Assembly (NCBI GenBank): GCA_031270825.1
Contig: JAISXH010000012.1
Span: forward strand, 43,796 to 107,795
Reading direction: 5' to 3'
Origin: Bifidobacteriaceae bacterium
Lineage (GTDB): Bacteria > Actinomycetota > Actinomycetes > Actinomycetales > WQXJ01
DNA: 64,000 nt
Shown: positions 10,042 to 20,729 of the stretch, one piece after another
Position numbering within the stretch: the first letter of the stretch is position 1
Layout of the letters: every line of letters starts with the position of its first letter
The notes under the pieces: generated by a model
Database searches by the model: none
What the model was told of the DNA's origin: nothing
The model's input: only the letters and a program-made list of their open reading frames with translations
Position numbers and translations under genes: made by a program

Positions 10042-11124
10042 ATGCGTGTCTACAATTTCTCGGCCGGGCCGGCGATGCTGCCTTTGGCCGTCCTGGAGCG
10101 GGCCCAATCAGAGCTAACCGACTGGAAAGGCTCGGGCATGTCCGTGGTGGAGGTTTCACACCGCGGCAAGGACTTTGTGTCCTGCGCGGAGCAAGCCGAG
10201 GTCTTGCTGCGCGAGGTGTTGGCAGTGCCGGACAACTACAAAGTGTTGTTCCTGCAGGGCGGCGCCAGCGCCCAGTTCGACGCTGTGCCAATGAACCTGA
10301 GCGCCCCCGGCGACGTGGTGAGTTTCTTGAGGACCGGGTCGTGGTCCGGAAAAGCGGTCGCCGGAGCGCGGCGGCAGGGACTTCAGGTCGAGGTGATCGC
10401 CGACCAGAAGGATTCCAACTACACCACCGTCCCCGCGCCAAGCGAATACGAAATCGCGCCGGGCTCCTCCTATCTGCATTACACGCCCAATGAGACCATT
10501 GGCGGGGTCGAATTCGACCACATCCCCGAAACCGGCGGGGCGCCGCTGGTGGCGGACACCTCCTCGACCATCTTGTCGCGGCCGCTGGACGTGTCGGCTT
10601 ACGGTTTGATCTATGCGGGCGCCCAAAAGAACATGGGCCCGGCCGGCCTGTGCGTCGTCATAGTGCGGGATGATCTGATCGGCAAGGCACGCCCGGCCAC
10701 GCCCTCGGTCCTGGAGTACGCCGGGATGGCGGCGGCCGATTCGATGCTCAACACGCCGCCGACCTTCGCCATCTACCTGCTCGGCCTGGTCCTCGAGTGG
10801 ATCGCCGAGACCGGCGGCCTGGCGGCGATGGGGGAGCGGAACCAGGCCAAGGCGGCCGCCCTCTACGGCGCCATCGACAGCTCAGACTTCTACTCCAACC
10901 CGGTGGCGACTAACGCGCGGTCATGGACCAACGTGCCGTTCTTGATGGCGGACCCGTCGCTGGACAAGACCTTCGTGGCTGAGGCCGCCCAGGCGGGCCT
11001 GACCAATCTGGGCGGCCACCGCAGCGTCGGCGGCATGCGGGCCAGCATCTACAACGCCATGCCGGCGCAGGGCGTGCAGGCGCTGATCGACTTCATGGCC
11101 GACTTCGAGCGCCGGAACGGCTAG
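10042..11124 (+). CDS. serC: Phosphoserine aminotransferase
   Basis: MRVYNFSAGPAMLPLAVLERAQ; PLP-lysine region GLIYAGAQKNMGPAGL. Start ATG 10042. Confidence 0.96.
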   Translation: MRVYNFSAGPAMLPLAVLERAQSELTDWKGSGMSVVEVSHRGKDFVSCAEQAEVLLREVLAVPDNYKVLFLQGGASAQFDAVPMNLSAPGDVVSFLRTGSWSGKAVAGARRQGLQVEVIADQKDSNYTTVPAPSEYEIAPGSSYLHYTPNETIGGVEFDHIPETGGAPLVADTSSTILSRPLDVSAYGLIYAGAQKNMGPAGLCVVIVRDDLIGKARPATPSVLEYAGMAAADSMLNTPPTFAIYLLGLVLEWIAETGGLAAMGERNQAKAAALYGAIDSSDFYSNPVATNARSWTNVPFLMADPSLDKTFVAEAAQAGLTNLGGHRSVGGMRASIYNAMPAQGVQALIDFMADFERRNG

Positions 11125-11133
11125 GGTGTCACG

Positions 11134-12303
11134 GTGACCTTCGCAATCCGCACCCTCAACGCGATCAGCCCGGCGGCCTTGACCCAGTTGCCGGAGGACT
11201 CCTATGTGGTCGGCCCCGACCTGGAGCAGCCGGACGCGATCATTCTGCGTTCCTTCAACCTGCACGGGGTGGAGATCGAGCCGTCGCTGCTGGCGGTGGC
11301 GCGCGCCGGCGCCGGCGTCAACAACATCCCGATCGAGGAATACACCAAACGCGGCATCCCGGTTTTCAACACACCGGGTTCGAACGCCAACGCGGTCAAA
11401 GAATTGGTGTTGGCGGCGATCTTCTTGGCGGCCCGCAACATTGTTCCGGCGGCGGCCTTCGCCCACCGCCTGCGCGGCGACGCGGCCTCGATGAACAAGG
11501 AAGTCGAGGCCGGCAAGAAGGCCTTCGTGGGGTTCGAGCTGCCAGGGCGGCGCTTGGGGGTGATCGGCTTGGGCGCGATCGGCGTGGAGGTCGCCAACGC
11601 CGCCTCCTCCCTGGGCATGGAGGTGATGGGCTACGACCCGGCGATCACAGTCGAGCGGGCCTGGCGCCTGTCCAGTTCGGTCGAACGGGTCACCAGCCTG
11701 AATCAGCTGCTTGAGCGCGCCGATGTGGTGACCGTGCATGTGCCCCTGGTGGACTCCACCCGCTCTCTGGTCGGCGCGGCTGAATTGGCCCTGATGGAGC
11801 CTTCGGCGGTGTTGGTGAACTTCGCCCGCGGGCCGATCGTCGATCAGGCCGCCGTGGTCGCGGCGCTTGAGGCGGGCACTCTGCGCGGCTATGTTTGCGA
11901 CTTCCCGACCCCGGAGTTGAACTGCCATGAGAACGTGGTCACGCTGCCGCACCTGGGCGCCTCGACTGCCGAGGCAGAGGAGAACTCGGCCCGTATGGCC
12001 GCTCGCGAGTTGAGGGAGTATCTGGAGGACGGCGTCATCGTCAACTCGGTGAACTTCCCGGACGCGGAGCTGCCCCGGGCTGAGAACGCCTCCCGAATCG
12101 CCATCGCCAATTCGAACGTGCCTAATATGGTCGGTCAGATTTCGGCCCTGCTGGCCGCCGCCGGCCTCAACATCACCGATTTGCTCAACAAGTCGCGCGG
12201 CGAGGTGGCCTACACGCTGGTGGATGTCGACGGCGGCCTGCCGGCCGGTCTGCTCGAACAGATCAAGAGCATCGCAGGCGTCCTGGCCGCCCGCGTCATC
12301 TAG
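11134..12303 (+). CDS. serA: D-3-phosphoglycerate dehydrogenase with C-terminal ACT domain
   Basis: VARAGAGVNNIPIEEYTKRGIPVFNTPGSNANAVKELV, LGVIGLGAIGVEVANAA, ACT-like NVPNMVGQISALLAAAGLNI. Confidence 0.95.
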   Translation: MTFAIRTLNAISPAALTQLPEDSYVVGPDLEQPDAIILRSFNLHGVEIEPSLLAVARAGAGVNNIPIEEYTKRGIPVFNTPGSNANAVKELVLAAIFLAARNIVPAAAFAHRLRGDAASMNKEVEAGKKAFVGFELPGRRLGVIGLGAIGVEVANAASSLGMEVMGYDPAITVERAWRLSSSVERVTSLNQLLERADVVTVHVPLVDSTRSLVGAAELALMEPSAVLVNFARGPIVDQAAVVAALEAGTLRGYVCDFPTPELNCHENVVTLPHLGASTAEAEENSARMAARELREYLEDGVIVNSVNFPDAELPRAENASRIAIANSNVPNMVGQISALLAAAGLNITDLLNKSRGEVAYTLVDVDGGLPAGLLEQIKSIAGVLAARVI

Positions 12304-12314
12304 CCGTCCCCGCG

Positions 12315-12389
12315 GCCCGGCGCCGTTTGCCCCGCTGAGGGGCTGGCGCCACCGCCGCTGAGTCGCGGTCGCCAGACAGGGCGCCGGGC
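12315..12389. terminator. Possible bidirectional terminator between convergent serA and the Nfn-like gene
   Basis: Inverted repeat gcccggcgcc (12315-12324) / ggcgccgggc (12380-12389) with an inner cccc-gctga-gggg hairpin. Confidence 0.5.
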
Positions 12390-15241
12390 TAGGCCAGGCC
12401 GAGGCGCGCCCGGGCCGCCGCTTCTTGGGTCTTGAAGAGGTTGAAGCGGGGGAGGAACTTGTCCCAGTCGATCAGATGCGAGTCGATTTCGGGGCCGTCG
12501 ATGCAGGCGTGTTTGCGGATCAGCTTGCCCTCGACCACAACCGGCACCATGCAGGCGCCGCACATGCCGGTGGCGTCCACCATGATCGAGTTCAGCGACG
12601 CCACCGTGGGCGTGCCGTAGGGCTTGGTCAGGTCGGAGACGGCCCGCATCATCAGCGGCGGCCCAATCGTCACGACTTCGGCGATCGATCGGCCGCCGAT
12701 GCCGTCTGGTCTCGCTGCCCCGTCCGCCTGCCGAGCGCTCTCGGCCTCGAGCATCTCAGCCAGCGGCGTGGTGACGAAGCCTTTGACGCCGAAGGACCCG
12801 TCGTTGGTGGCGTAGACCACTTCTAGCTGGGCGCCGAACTCGGCCCGCAGGCGGCCGACCCGTTCGTCGGCGCCGTCCCAGAACATCAGGTCTTTCGAGC
12901 GGAAGCCGGAGATCAGGGTGACATGGTTGCCCAGACGCAGATGCTCGCGCGCGATCGGATAGACCGGCGGCAGGCCAAGACCGCCGGCGGTGAACACCAC
13001 GGTCTGGTCAGAACCATAACTGTGCAGGTCGGACGGCCGGCCCAAGGGGCCGGCGATGCCCGCGAAGGCTTCGCCGACATCCATCTGGTTGATCCGGTGC
13101 GAGGAGGCGCCGACATCTTGGACCACCAGCGTGATGGTGCCGGCGGCCGTGTCCCAGTCCGCCAGCGTCAGTGGAATCAGCTCCCCGCCGGTCCAGGGCA
13201 GCACCCGCACGAACTGGCCCGCCTGGGCGCTGGCCGCCACCGCCGGCGCCCGCACCTCGAACTCCTCGATGCCGGGGGACAGGGAGACCTTGCGGACAAT
13301 GGTGTGTGTGGCGGCGGCCGCTTCAGAGTAGGCCAAGGCGGAGCTGACCATCGCGCCGACCGCATCCGGCGCCAGAGCGTCCACGAGGCCCAGAATCTCG
13401 CGCGCGGCCGATTGCCCGTCCCCGGCCGCCATGATCGCCGTGGAACCTCCACGAGCGGCGTCGCCGCCGGTGAAGACGCCCGGCAGGGTGGTTTGTTGAG
13501 TGGATTCGCCGTCTAGGTTGATGGTGCCCCAGCGCGAGACCCCCAGGCGCGGCTCGGAATCCTTGATGATCGGGTTGGCGGCGTTTCCAAGCGCCATGAT
13601 GACCAAGTCGACCGGCATGGGCTCGCTGCGTCCGGTGCGCACCGGACGCCGCCGGCCGGAATCATCTGGCTCGCCCAACTCCATGATGTCGATGATCGTG
13701 GAGGTCACAAACCCGGTGTCGGGATCGCCCAGGAACTCCGAGGGCGAACGCAGGACGGCCAGGCCGACTTTCTCTTCGAGGGCGTGTTCAAGCTCCTCGA
13801 CGCGGGCCGGCATCTCGGCCTGGGTGCGCCGGTAGACGATGGTCACATTGCCGCCCAAACGCTTGGCCGTTCGGGCCGCGTCCATGGCGGTGTTGCCGCC
13901 GCCCACCACGATCACGTTCTGGCCCGCCACCGGCGGCAGCGGCGTCTCGGCCGCCTCGCGGTGGGCCTGCATCAGATTGACCCGGGTCAGGAACTCGTTG
14001 GCGGACATGACGCCGAGCAGGTGCTCGCCGGGAACGCCCATGAACTTCGGCAGCCCGGCCCCGGTGCCGACGAAGATCTTCCAGAAGCCGGCCGCTTGAA
14101 GCTCCGCCAGCGTGGCGGTCTTGCCGACCACGAAGTTGGTCACAAAGCGGCCGCCCAACAATTTGATCTTGGCGACCACGTCATCGATCAACTGGTTCGG
14201 CAACCGGAATTCGGGGATGCCGTAGCGCAGCACGCCGCCCAGTTCGTGGAAGGCCTCGAACACTGTCACCGGGAAGCCCTCGGCGGCCAGCAGATAGGCG
14301 CTGATCAGCCCGGAGGGACCAGACCCGACCACGGCCACGGGCGGGCGCACGGCCAGCGTCCAGGGATCGGCCATGCCGGCGAACCGCCGGGCCGCCGCGT
14401 CCGGATCGACCAGCTTGTCCCGCTCCGGCAAGAACCACTCCAGCTGGCCAATCGACATCGGGTGTTTGTGCAAGCAGACGCCTTGGCATTGGAGCTCTTG
14501 GGGGCAGACCCGGCCGGTCACGTTCGGCAGCGGGTTGGCCTTCTCCAGCATCGCCAGCGCCTCGGTGAACTGGCCCCGTCCGATCAGCTCGAACATCTGC
14601 GGGATGTGGATGCGAACCGGACAGCCGCCGATCGGCGCGCGGTGCTCGGCCAGGAACTTGCCCAGTTCGCAGGGCGCGTCGGCGCACTGCTTGTCGCGGA
14701 TGGCCTCCAGCCAGACGAACAGGTCCACGTCCCGCCGGGTGTAGCCGAGGTCCATGTAACCCAGGTACCCCTTGTTGACCAGTTCAAAGTCGGTCGAGCG
14801 GGCCTCGGCCGGGCGAATATACGGCGGGATGCCGTTTCCGGCCGGCCAATCCTGCGACAAGCCGGCGAACATGGGGTAATCGGCCGCCAGGTGGTTGTCC
14901 AACGCCCGCATGAACATGCGCTTCTTGCCCACCGGCAGGTTCCAGATGAAGCGCATGACCAGCCGCGAGGTGTCGTCTTCAGCCTGGAGAATGTCCCACA
15001 GGCGGCGCGTGAACCCCGCCGACAGCTCGGCGCCGCGGAACTCCTGGGCCACCGCCATGGCCCCGTCGGCTATGAACAGGTCCCGGAACATCCGCGGGTT
15101 GGCGGCCAAGCGCCGCTCCAGCACTTTCAACTGGCCGCTGAACGAGGCCACCTCGGCGGTGGCCTCCAACTCCCGCAGCCGCGAGGCGCTGGCGTCCAGG
15201 GTCGCTTTGGCAGCGGCCCACTCGCCGACATTGGTGCTCAC
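12389..15241 (-). CDS. Single-polypeptide GltD/NfnB-like plus NfnA/FNR-like flavoprotein oxidoreductase with N-terminal extension
   Basis: GltD-like NPLPNVTGRVCPQELQCQGVC, GSGPSGL, VVGGGNTAMDAARTAKRLGG; C-terminal FNR/DHODB-electron-transfer-like VRKVSLSPGIEEFEVRAP, TAGGLGLPPVYPIA, Cys motif TGMCGACMVPVV...KHACIDGPE. GTG 15241 overlaps the upstream gene stop. Confidence 0.85.
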   Translation of the reverse strand: MSTNVGEWAAAKATLDASASRLRELEATAEVASFSGQLKVLERRLAANPRMFRDLFIADGAMAVAQEFRGAELSAGFTRRLWDILQAEDDTSRLVMRFIWNLPVGKKRMFMRALDNHLAADYPMFAGLSQDWPAGNGIPPYIRPAEARSTDFELVNKGYLGYMDLGYTRRDVDLFVWLEAIRDKQCADAPCELGKFLAEHRAPIGGCPVRIHIPQMFELIGRGQFTEALAMLEKANPLPNVTGRVCPQELQCQGVCLHKHPMSIGQLEWFLPERDKLVDPDAAARRFAGMADPWTLAVRPPVAVVGSGPSGLISAYLLAAEGFPVTVFEAFHELGGVLRYGIPEFRLPNQLIDDVVAKIKLLGGRFVTNFVVGKTATLAELQAAGFWKIFVGTGAGLPKFMGVPGEHLLGVMSANEFLTRVNLMQAHREAAETPLPPVAGQNVIVVGGGNTAMDAARTAKRLGGNVTIVYRRTQAEMPARVEELEHALEEKVGLAVLRSPSEFLGDPDTGFVTSTIIDIMELGEPDDSGRRRPVRTGRSEPMPVDLVIMALGNAANPIIKDSEPRLGVSRWGTINLDGESTQQTTLPGVFTGGDAARGGSTAIMAAGDGQSAAREILGLVDALAPDAVGAMVSSALAYSEAAAATHTIVRKVSLSPGIEEFEVRAPAVAASAQAGQFVRVLPWTGGELIPLTLADWDTAAGTITLVVQDVGASSHRINQMDVGEAFAGIAGPLGRPSDLHSYGSDQTVVFTAGGLGLPPVYPIAREHLRLGNHVTLISGFRSKDLMFWDGADERVGRLRAEFGAQLEVVYATNDGSFGVKGFVTTPLAEMLEAESARQADGAARPDGIGGRSIAEVVTIGPPLMMRAVSDLTKPYGTPTVASLNSIMVDATGMCGACMVPVVVEGKLIRKHACIDGPEIDSHLIDWDKFLPRFNLFKTQEAAARARLGLA

Positions 15242-18200
15242 TTGATGATCTCCGCGTCGCAGTTGGCCTTGACTCGCGCCATGCGCTTGGTCAACTCGGG
15301 TGTGACCTCGAGCGAGTCCAGCGAACCGGCGATCATCCGAGCCACCACGCGCGCTTCTCCGTCCACCACCATGGTCGTCTTTTCGAACAGCTGCGGCAGC
15401 TCCTGGTAGCAAGTGCCGCAGTCATTGCAGGTCGCCTCATCGGCCGGGTCCAGCCAGATCGGCCGATCGGCGCCGGCCCCGGCGTCCCCGGCGCCAGGCG
15501 CCGCGCCCGGTCCAGCTTGGGCGCCACCGCCAACACCGGCTCCGCCGCCGAAGCCGAACCCGAAAGCAGATGGCGCGGCATCGCCAGAGGAAGCCAAATC
15601 AGCCATCGCGGCCGCGATCTGGTCGAGGGAGTCCTCGCGCGCCGCCAACGCCTCCTCGTAGCGTGCTGTCAATTCGCCGATCGCGGTCCGGTGCGCGGCG
15701 GACACAGCCGCGTCGCGCTGACCGGCCAAGAACTGCAACGTCTGCCAGTAGTGTTTGCGGTCTTCGACCAGGCCGACGATCCCAGGGCGGCAGGCCACTT
15801 GGATCAGGCGCTGTTTGCGGTCCGTCGCCCAGATGAAGGGGGTCTTGTCGGCCCGTTGGCTGGGCGCCAACTCGACATACTCGGCGATGGGCACGGCATC
15901 GGCGCCCTGGTCAGGCCCTAAACGCTGGAACTGCTTGGCGAACCGGACCTCGCCGAAGGCGAACTCGGCCGGGGTGATGGGGGTCTCCAGCAAAGCCACC
16001 TGGCCCGATTCGTCCAGATACTGCAGGGTCCGTCTGGCCCACAGGGCCGAGGGCTCGGGATTCCCGTCCAAGGAGAAGCGTTCCGGCAACGACGGCCCCC
16101 GGCGCGGATCGTGGACGAACAGCGGCGCCATCCGCGATTCGACCGCCAGGCGGGAGCGCGCGTTGGACAGGTCCTCGGCGATCCCGTTCTCGGTGCTGCA
16201 GGGGGTGTAAACCTCCATCAAGGCCGCGCCGTCGTAGTACTCCAGCATCGACAAAGCCGTGGCCAGGAAATGCGCGTGCAGAGCGGTCGAGACCGAGCAG
16301 ACAAAGACCCGCGGATGGAAGCAGGCCAGCAGCCCCAACTCCTTACGCGATTCTTGCTTGCCGGAATGGGAACGGCCGTAACGCGACAGGTCGGCGTCTT
16401 GCCCGGTGTAGGAGGCGGTCGAGGCTTGCCCGCCGGTGTTCGAATACGAACCGGTGTTGAGCACAACCGCTTTGATCGGCGTGCCGGCGGCCAGCACCCG
16501 CGACATGGCGCCGAAGCCGATGTCGAAAGCGGCGCCGTCGCCGGACACCGTCAGGACGGCGGGCAGGAGGTCCAGTTCTGCGGGCGTGAAGTCCCGCCAG
16601 GAGATCGTTGACAAACGGATCGGATCCTTGGCCGGGTCGAAGGCATCCGCCAATTCCGCCCGGGCCGCCCGCAGCGTGCGCACTTCCGGCACCAGCTGGG
16701 AGACCAGTCCTTCGTAGATGCCCGAGGCGACCGGTTGGGCGTCCTGGAAGAGCGAGTTCACCCAGGGGTCGGTGTAGGGGGTGAAAGGCATGGTCGAGGC
16801 GTAGACCGAAGAGCAGCCGGTCGAGTTGGCGATCACGGTGGAGGCCGGGCCGTGGCCGGTGGGGCCGCCCTCGTAGAGGTAGAGCCGTCCTTCCAGCAGC
16901 GCGATCAGGCCGGCGATCCGCTTGATCCGCTCGGCGGCGTCCGGGCTCGGCTCCGGTCCGGCCGTCGTTGTGGACGATGCCGTCGTCAGGCTCGCCGATT
17001 TCTCCTCCAGACCGGCGATCAGGGACTCGAGTTCGGCCACATGCTCGCGGCGGCGGGCTTCGCCAACGGCGTGCGAGACGGTGGTCAGCAGGCGCAGCGC
17101 CGTGACCTCGCCACAGCCCCGGCAGGCGCCGTGGCCGCCGGTCATGGCGTAGTAGGTGTCGTGGTCCAGCAAGAGACGCTTGATGTCGCCATCGGTCTGG
17201 GCCGATCCGGCCAGGAAGCGCTTTGGGGTCGGCGGCAAGGCGGTGAGCCGCTCGAAGCGGGTTTCCAGGGCGTCGGCGACGGCGGCCGTCTGGTCGACGG
17301 CGACCAGCGCGGATGGCCCGCAGACGTCGACGCATTGGAGGCAGCCGGTGCACTTCCAAGGGTCGACCACGGCGCTGAAGAGGCTGCCGCGGCCGGGCTC
17401 GTCGGCTTCGACTGAATCGAAGAACGGGCGCGTCCGGGCCACCGGGAAGGCGCCCAGGGCCGCGGCCACTTGATCGACCACCCTGAGTACCGGCTTGGCG
17501 TCGAGTTCGGCGGCGGCCTGGCGGGCGGCTTCCGGCAGATCGCGCAGTTCTGGGCGCGCCCGCAGGATTTGGCGGATCGAATCGGCCCAGGCGTAGACGT
17601 GAGGGCCGAGGGCCTCGGCCCGGCCGATCGCCAGGTCGGCGGCGGCGACGGCCGCCTCCAACAGGTCCACGACCTCATGGAGTTGGTTCGGGATGGCGGT
17701 GTCCGGGCAGGCCAAGGCGCATTCCAGGCAGCCGGTGCAAACCTCGGGGTTGAAGATGGGCGTGGTCCGCCGGAAGATGCCCTTGTCTTTGCCCACGCCG
17801 GAGCCGACCGGCATGAACAGCCCGGCGCCGGGCAGGACCGGCGCCTCGGCAATGGTTCCGTCCCGGAAGGGGGAGACCACCAGATCCTCGTAGTAGGCCG
17901 GATCGAACAGGGCGCTGGGCCGGGCCTCGCTGGCGGCCGGGCACATCGCGGCCGACAAGGCCACGGTCCGGGCGTGGGCGGTGGCCGGATTCTGGTCGGC
18001 CTCGACGAAGGCCGGGGAATCGTATTCGACCGGGACGGTGGCGGTGATGCCGTCCTGGATGACGGCCATGTTGCCGTCGACAACGGCTTGGCCTTTGCGT
18101 CCGAACTTGTACTCGATCTGCTGGCGCACCCGGGCGGTCACGTCCTCGCCGCGGGCGCCCTGGGAGACGGCTTCGACATGCCCGATCATCGCCCCGATGA

Positions 18201-20352
18201 AGGCGATTCCCATCATCCGGGTCTCCAGTTCCGGGGTCGGAGCGTGTTTCTTGGCCACCTCGAAGGCGTTGACCACCAGGAACTTGATCCCGCGCTGGCG
18301 GATGGTCCGGCGGGCGTAGGCGGGCAGGCCTTGCCAGACTTCGAGCGGCGTCCCGGCCGACTGCATGATGAAGGTGCCCCCTGGGGCCAGGCCGGTCAGC
18401 GGGTTGGTGTGGATGAAGACTTGGTGGTCAGGAGAGATGACCACGTCGACGTCTTCGAGTTCGGCGTTGGTCAGCAGGACCGGTTCGGGAGACAGGGTGA
18501 TGTAGTAGTTGGTGGCGGCGCCGGACTTCTCTGAGCCGTATTTGGGCGCCGACTTCGAATGCATCGACAGCACGCCGGAGAGAATGTCGGTCAGCAGCTT
18601 GCCGGTGGCGACGGTGCCGTATCCGCCCACCGAATGGAAACGGATGCGCAGCGAGCCCGGCGGCAGCAGTTGGGGATTGTCCTCGGTGGGCAGGGCCATG
18701 GTGGCCGTCTGCGGGTAGGCGGCCCTGAGCCGGTCATGGACTTGGGCCACGCCGGCGGGGGGATTGTCCTCGAAGAAGCGGGAACCCAAATAGATGACAT
18801 CCGCCACGGGGCCGGCTGGGTCGGACTCTTCGCGGGCCATGGCTTTGAACGCGGCCACCAAATGCCGGGGCTGGACGTCGTGGCCGCCCAGGCCGAAGAT
18901 CGCCGAGGTGACGCGGGCAGAGGCGGCGCCGGCGGCCGGGGCCGGGCGGGCGGCGTCGTCCCCCTGGGCGTCCGGGGAGTCCGGTGCGGTCGGCCTGGCC
19001 GGAAGCGTCACTTGGCCCGCCCGGGCGCGGAACAAAGCCTGGGTGACAAGCCTGGTCAGCGCCGTGTCCTCGGACCGCTCCAAGACCATGACGGCCTTGG
19101 CGCCGGCCACGGCCTGGACGAATTCGGCCTCCGGGAACGGCGCCAGCAGCTTGACCGAGACCACGCCCGCCTTGATGCCCTGCTCGCGTAGATGGGGGAT
19201 GACGGCGCGGACGTCATCGGTGATGGAGCCCAGGCCGACCATGATGAAATCGGCGTCCTCGCAGTCATAGGCCAGGACCGGGGCGTAGACGCGGCCGGTC
19301 AATTCCGCGTATTCGGCCAGCGCTTGGCGGGCCAAGGCCGGCACGTCGGCGGCGAAGTGGGCCCGGTGGTCGGCCGATCCGGCCTGGAAGTCAGGCTGGT
19401 TCTGGACCGGCCCGGTCAGGCCCGGATTATGGGGATCCACTAGCGCCGGCACGGCCTGGCGGGTGCCCAGGCGGTTGGCGCCGCGCCATTGGCGGCGCCA
19501 CTGCGGGCGCAGCTCTGGCGGCACCCAGACCATGGTCTCTTCGGCCAATTGTCCGGGATCGTCCTGTTCGACATCGGCGGCCATGGAAGCGAGGTGTGCC
19601 TTCAACGCTTCGAGATCGGCGGGCTCGAAATCGGCGGCGTGGCGGTTCAGGTACTGGTCGAGTTGGAAGAGCCGGCCCTTGGCGCCGAAGAGGATCTCCT
19701 GGGCCACTGTCGGGCAGGCGATCCGGGAGGCCGGATCGGGCAGGTAGGCCCGTAGCAGCGCGGGCTCCGGCAACACCGTCTCGCTCATGACGTGCGAGGT
19801 GGCGAAGCCGTCCATGGCGTTGGCGACCGGGATCAGGCTGAGTCCGGCGAGCCGGTAGGAGACCGCCGCCAGGTCCGCCGCCTCCTGGGGCGAGGAGCCG
19901 AACAAGATGGTGTAGCCAGAAGGCAGCAAGGCGTAGATGTCGTCATGCCCGGCCATGACGTTGAGCGAATGCTTGGACACCACTCGCGCCGCCACATGCA
20001 GCACGAAGCCGCCCACCTTCTTGCCGACCGTGACGTAATGCGACTCGATCCCGTACAGGATCCCCTGCGAACTAGAGGCGTTCGAAATGTAGTTCCCGCC
20101 GGTCAGAGCCGCCCCCAGGGCGCCGGACTGGCCGGAATGCTCGCCTTCTGCCTCGACGAAGAAGGGGTGGGCGCCCCAGACGTTGAGTTGGCCTTCGGCC
20201 CTGGCGGCCTCGAACAACTCGGAGATCTCGGTCGAAGGGGTGATGGGATAGCCGATCATGCCGCCGCAAACGTGCTTCATGACATGCGCCACGGCGCCGT
20301 TGCCGTTGATTACTTCGGGGATCCCTGGGAACTGAGGCTGCGAGATGGTCAC
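15238..20352 (-). CDS. nifJ: NifJ-type pyruvate:ferredoxin (2-oxoacid:acceptor) oxidoreductase, enlarged, with C-terminal ferredoxin-like extension
   Basis: NGNGAVAHVMKHVCGGMIGYPITPSTEISE; gamma domain RFHSVGGYGTVATGKLL; CTGCLECALACP and CTGCLQCVDVCG; TPP domain GACRGCGE...IANSTGCSSVYAS...GDGAAFDIGFG; C-terminal CNDCGTCYQELPQLFE. GTG start at 20352 inferred. Confidence 0.9.
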   Translation of the reverse strand: MTISQPQFPGIPEVINGNGAVAHVMKHVCGGMIGYPITPSTEISELFEAARAEGQLNVWGAHPFFVEAEGEHSGQSGALGAALTGGNYISNASSSQGILYGIESHYVTVGKKVGGFVLHVAARVVSKHSLNVMAGHDDIYALLPSGYTILFGSSPQEAADLAAVSYRLAGLSLIPVANAMDGFATSHVMSETVLPEPALLRAYLPDPASRIACPTVAQEILFGAKGRLFQLDQYLNRHAADFEPADLEALKAHLASMAADVEQDDPGQLAEETMVWVPPELRPQWRRQWRGANRLGTRQAVPALVDPHNPGLTGPVQNQPDFQAGSADHRAHFAADVPALARQALAEYAELTGRVYAPVLAYDCEDADFIMVGLGSITDDVRAVIPHLREQGIKAGVVSVKLLAPFPEAEFVQAVAGAKAVMVLERSEDTALTRLVTQALFRARAGQVTLPARPTAPDSPDAQGDDAARPAPAAGAASARVTSAIFGLGGHDVQPRHLVAAFKAMAREESDPAGPVADVIYLGSRFFEDNPPAGVAQVHDRLRAAYPQTATMALPTEDNPQLLPPGSLRIRFHSVGGYGTVATGKLLTDILSGVLSMHSKSAPKYGSEKSGAATNYYITLSPEPVLLTNAELEDVDVVISPDHQVFIHTNPLTGLAPGGTFIMQSAGTPLEVWQGLPAYARRTIRQRGIKFLVVNAFEVAKKHAPTPELETRMMGIAFIGAMIGHVEAVSQGARGEDVTARVRQQIEYKFGRKGQAVVDGNMAVIQDGITATVPVEYDSPAFVEADQNPATAHARTVALSAAMCPAASEARPSALFDPAYYEDLVVSPFRDGTIAEAPVLPGAGLFMPVGSGVGKDKGIFRRTTPIFNPEVCTGCLECALACPDTAIPNQLHEVVDLLEAAVAAADLAIGRAEALGPHVYAWADSIRQILRARPELRDLPEAARQAAAELDAKPVLRVVDQVAAALGAFPVARTRPFFDSVEADEPGRGSLFSAVVDPWKCTGCLQCVDVCGPSALVAVDQTAAVADALETRFERLTALPPTPKRFLAGSAQTDGDIKRLLLDHDTYYAMTGGHGACRGCGEVTALRLLTTVSHAVGEARRREHVAELESLIAGLEEKSASLTTASSTTTAGPEPSPDAAERIKRIAGLIALLEGRLYLYEGGPTGHGPASTVIANSTGCSSVYASTMPFTPYTDPWVNSLFQDAQPVASGIYEGLVSQLVPEVRTLRAARAELADAFDPAKDPIRLSTISWRDFTPAELDLLPAVLTVSGDGAAFDIGFGAMSRVLAAGTPIKAVVLNTGSYSNTGGQASTASYTGQDADLSRYGRSHSGKQESRKELGLLACFHPRVFVCSVSTALHAHFLATALSMLEYYDGAALMEVYTPCSTENGIAEDLSNARSRLAVESRMAPLFVHDPRRGPSLPERFSLDGNPEPSALWARRTLQYLDESGQVALLETPITPAEFAFGEVRFAKQFQRLGPDQGADAVPIAEYVELAPSQRADKTPFIWATDRKQRLIQVACRPGIVGLVEDRKHYWQTLQFLAGQRDAAVSAAHRTAIGELTARYEEALAAREDSLDQIAAAMADLASSGDAAPSAFGFGFGGGAGVGGGAQAGPGAAPGAGDAGAGADRPIWLDPADEATCNDCGTCYQELPQLFEKTTMVVDGEARVVARMIAGSLDSLEVTPELTKRMARVKANCDAEIIK

Positions 20353-20729
20353 AATGAACTTCCATGGTCGGTCGGTGGGGTCTGGCCAACGCTTGGCGCT
20401 GTGATCGGCGTCACGCTTCGACCATAGCCACCTTAACCGTCCCGTCCAGTCGGGACAAAGGACCCCCGTCCGGGTCTGTCGCCTGGGACCCGGCGTGAAC
20501 TCCGGCGCAGGCCGGCCAACTGCGGGCTGACCGGGGCAGTTGACGGCTTCGCCAGCCGCCGCGGGCGGGGTTACGCCGCTTGAGAACGCTGGTCGCCAGG
20601 CGAATCGACCGCGTCCGCGACGCGCTTCCAAGAGGGCTGCCAAAGGCCCGACTGGGCGCTGGGTCGCGATGTGCGACCTGAGCGAACATCGCCACGCCGG
20701 ATCTCCAATACCGCGGGTCGGCGTCTGCG

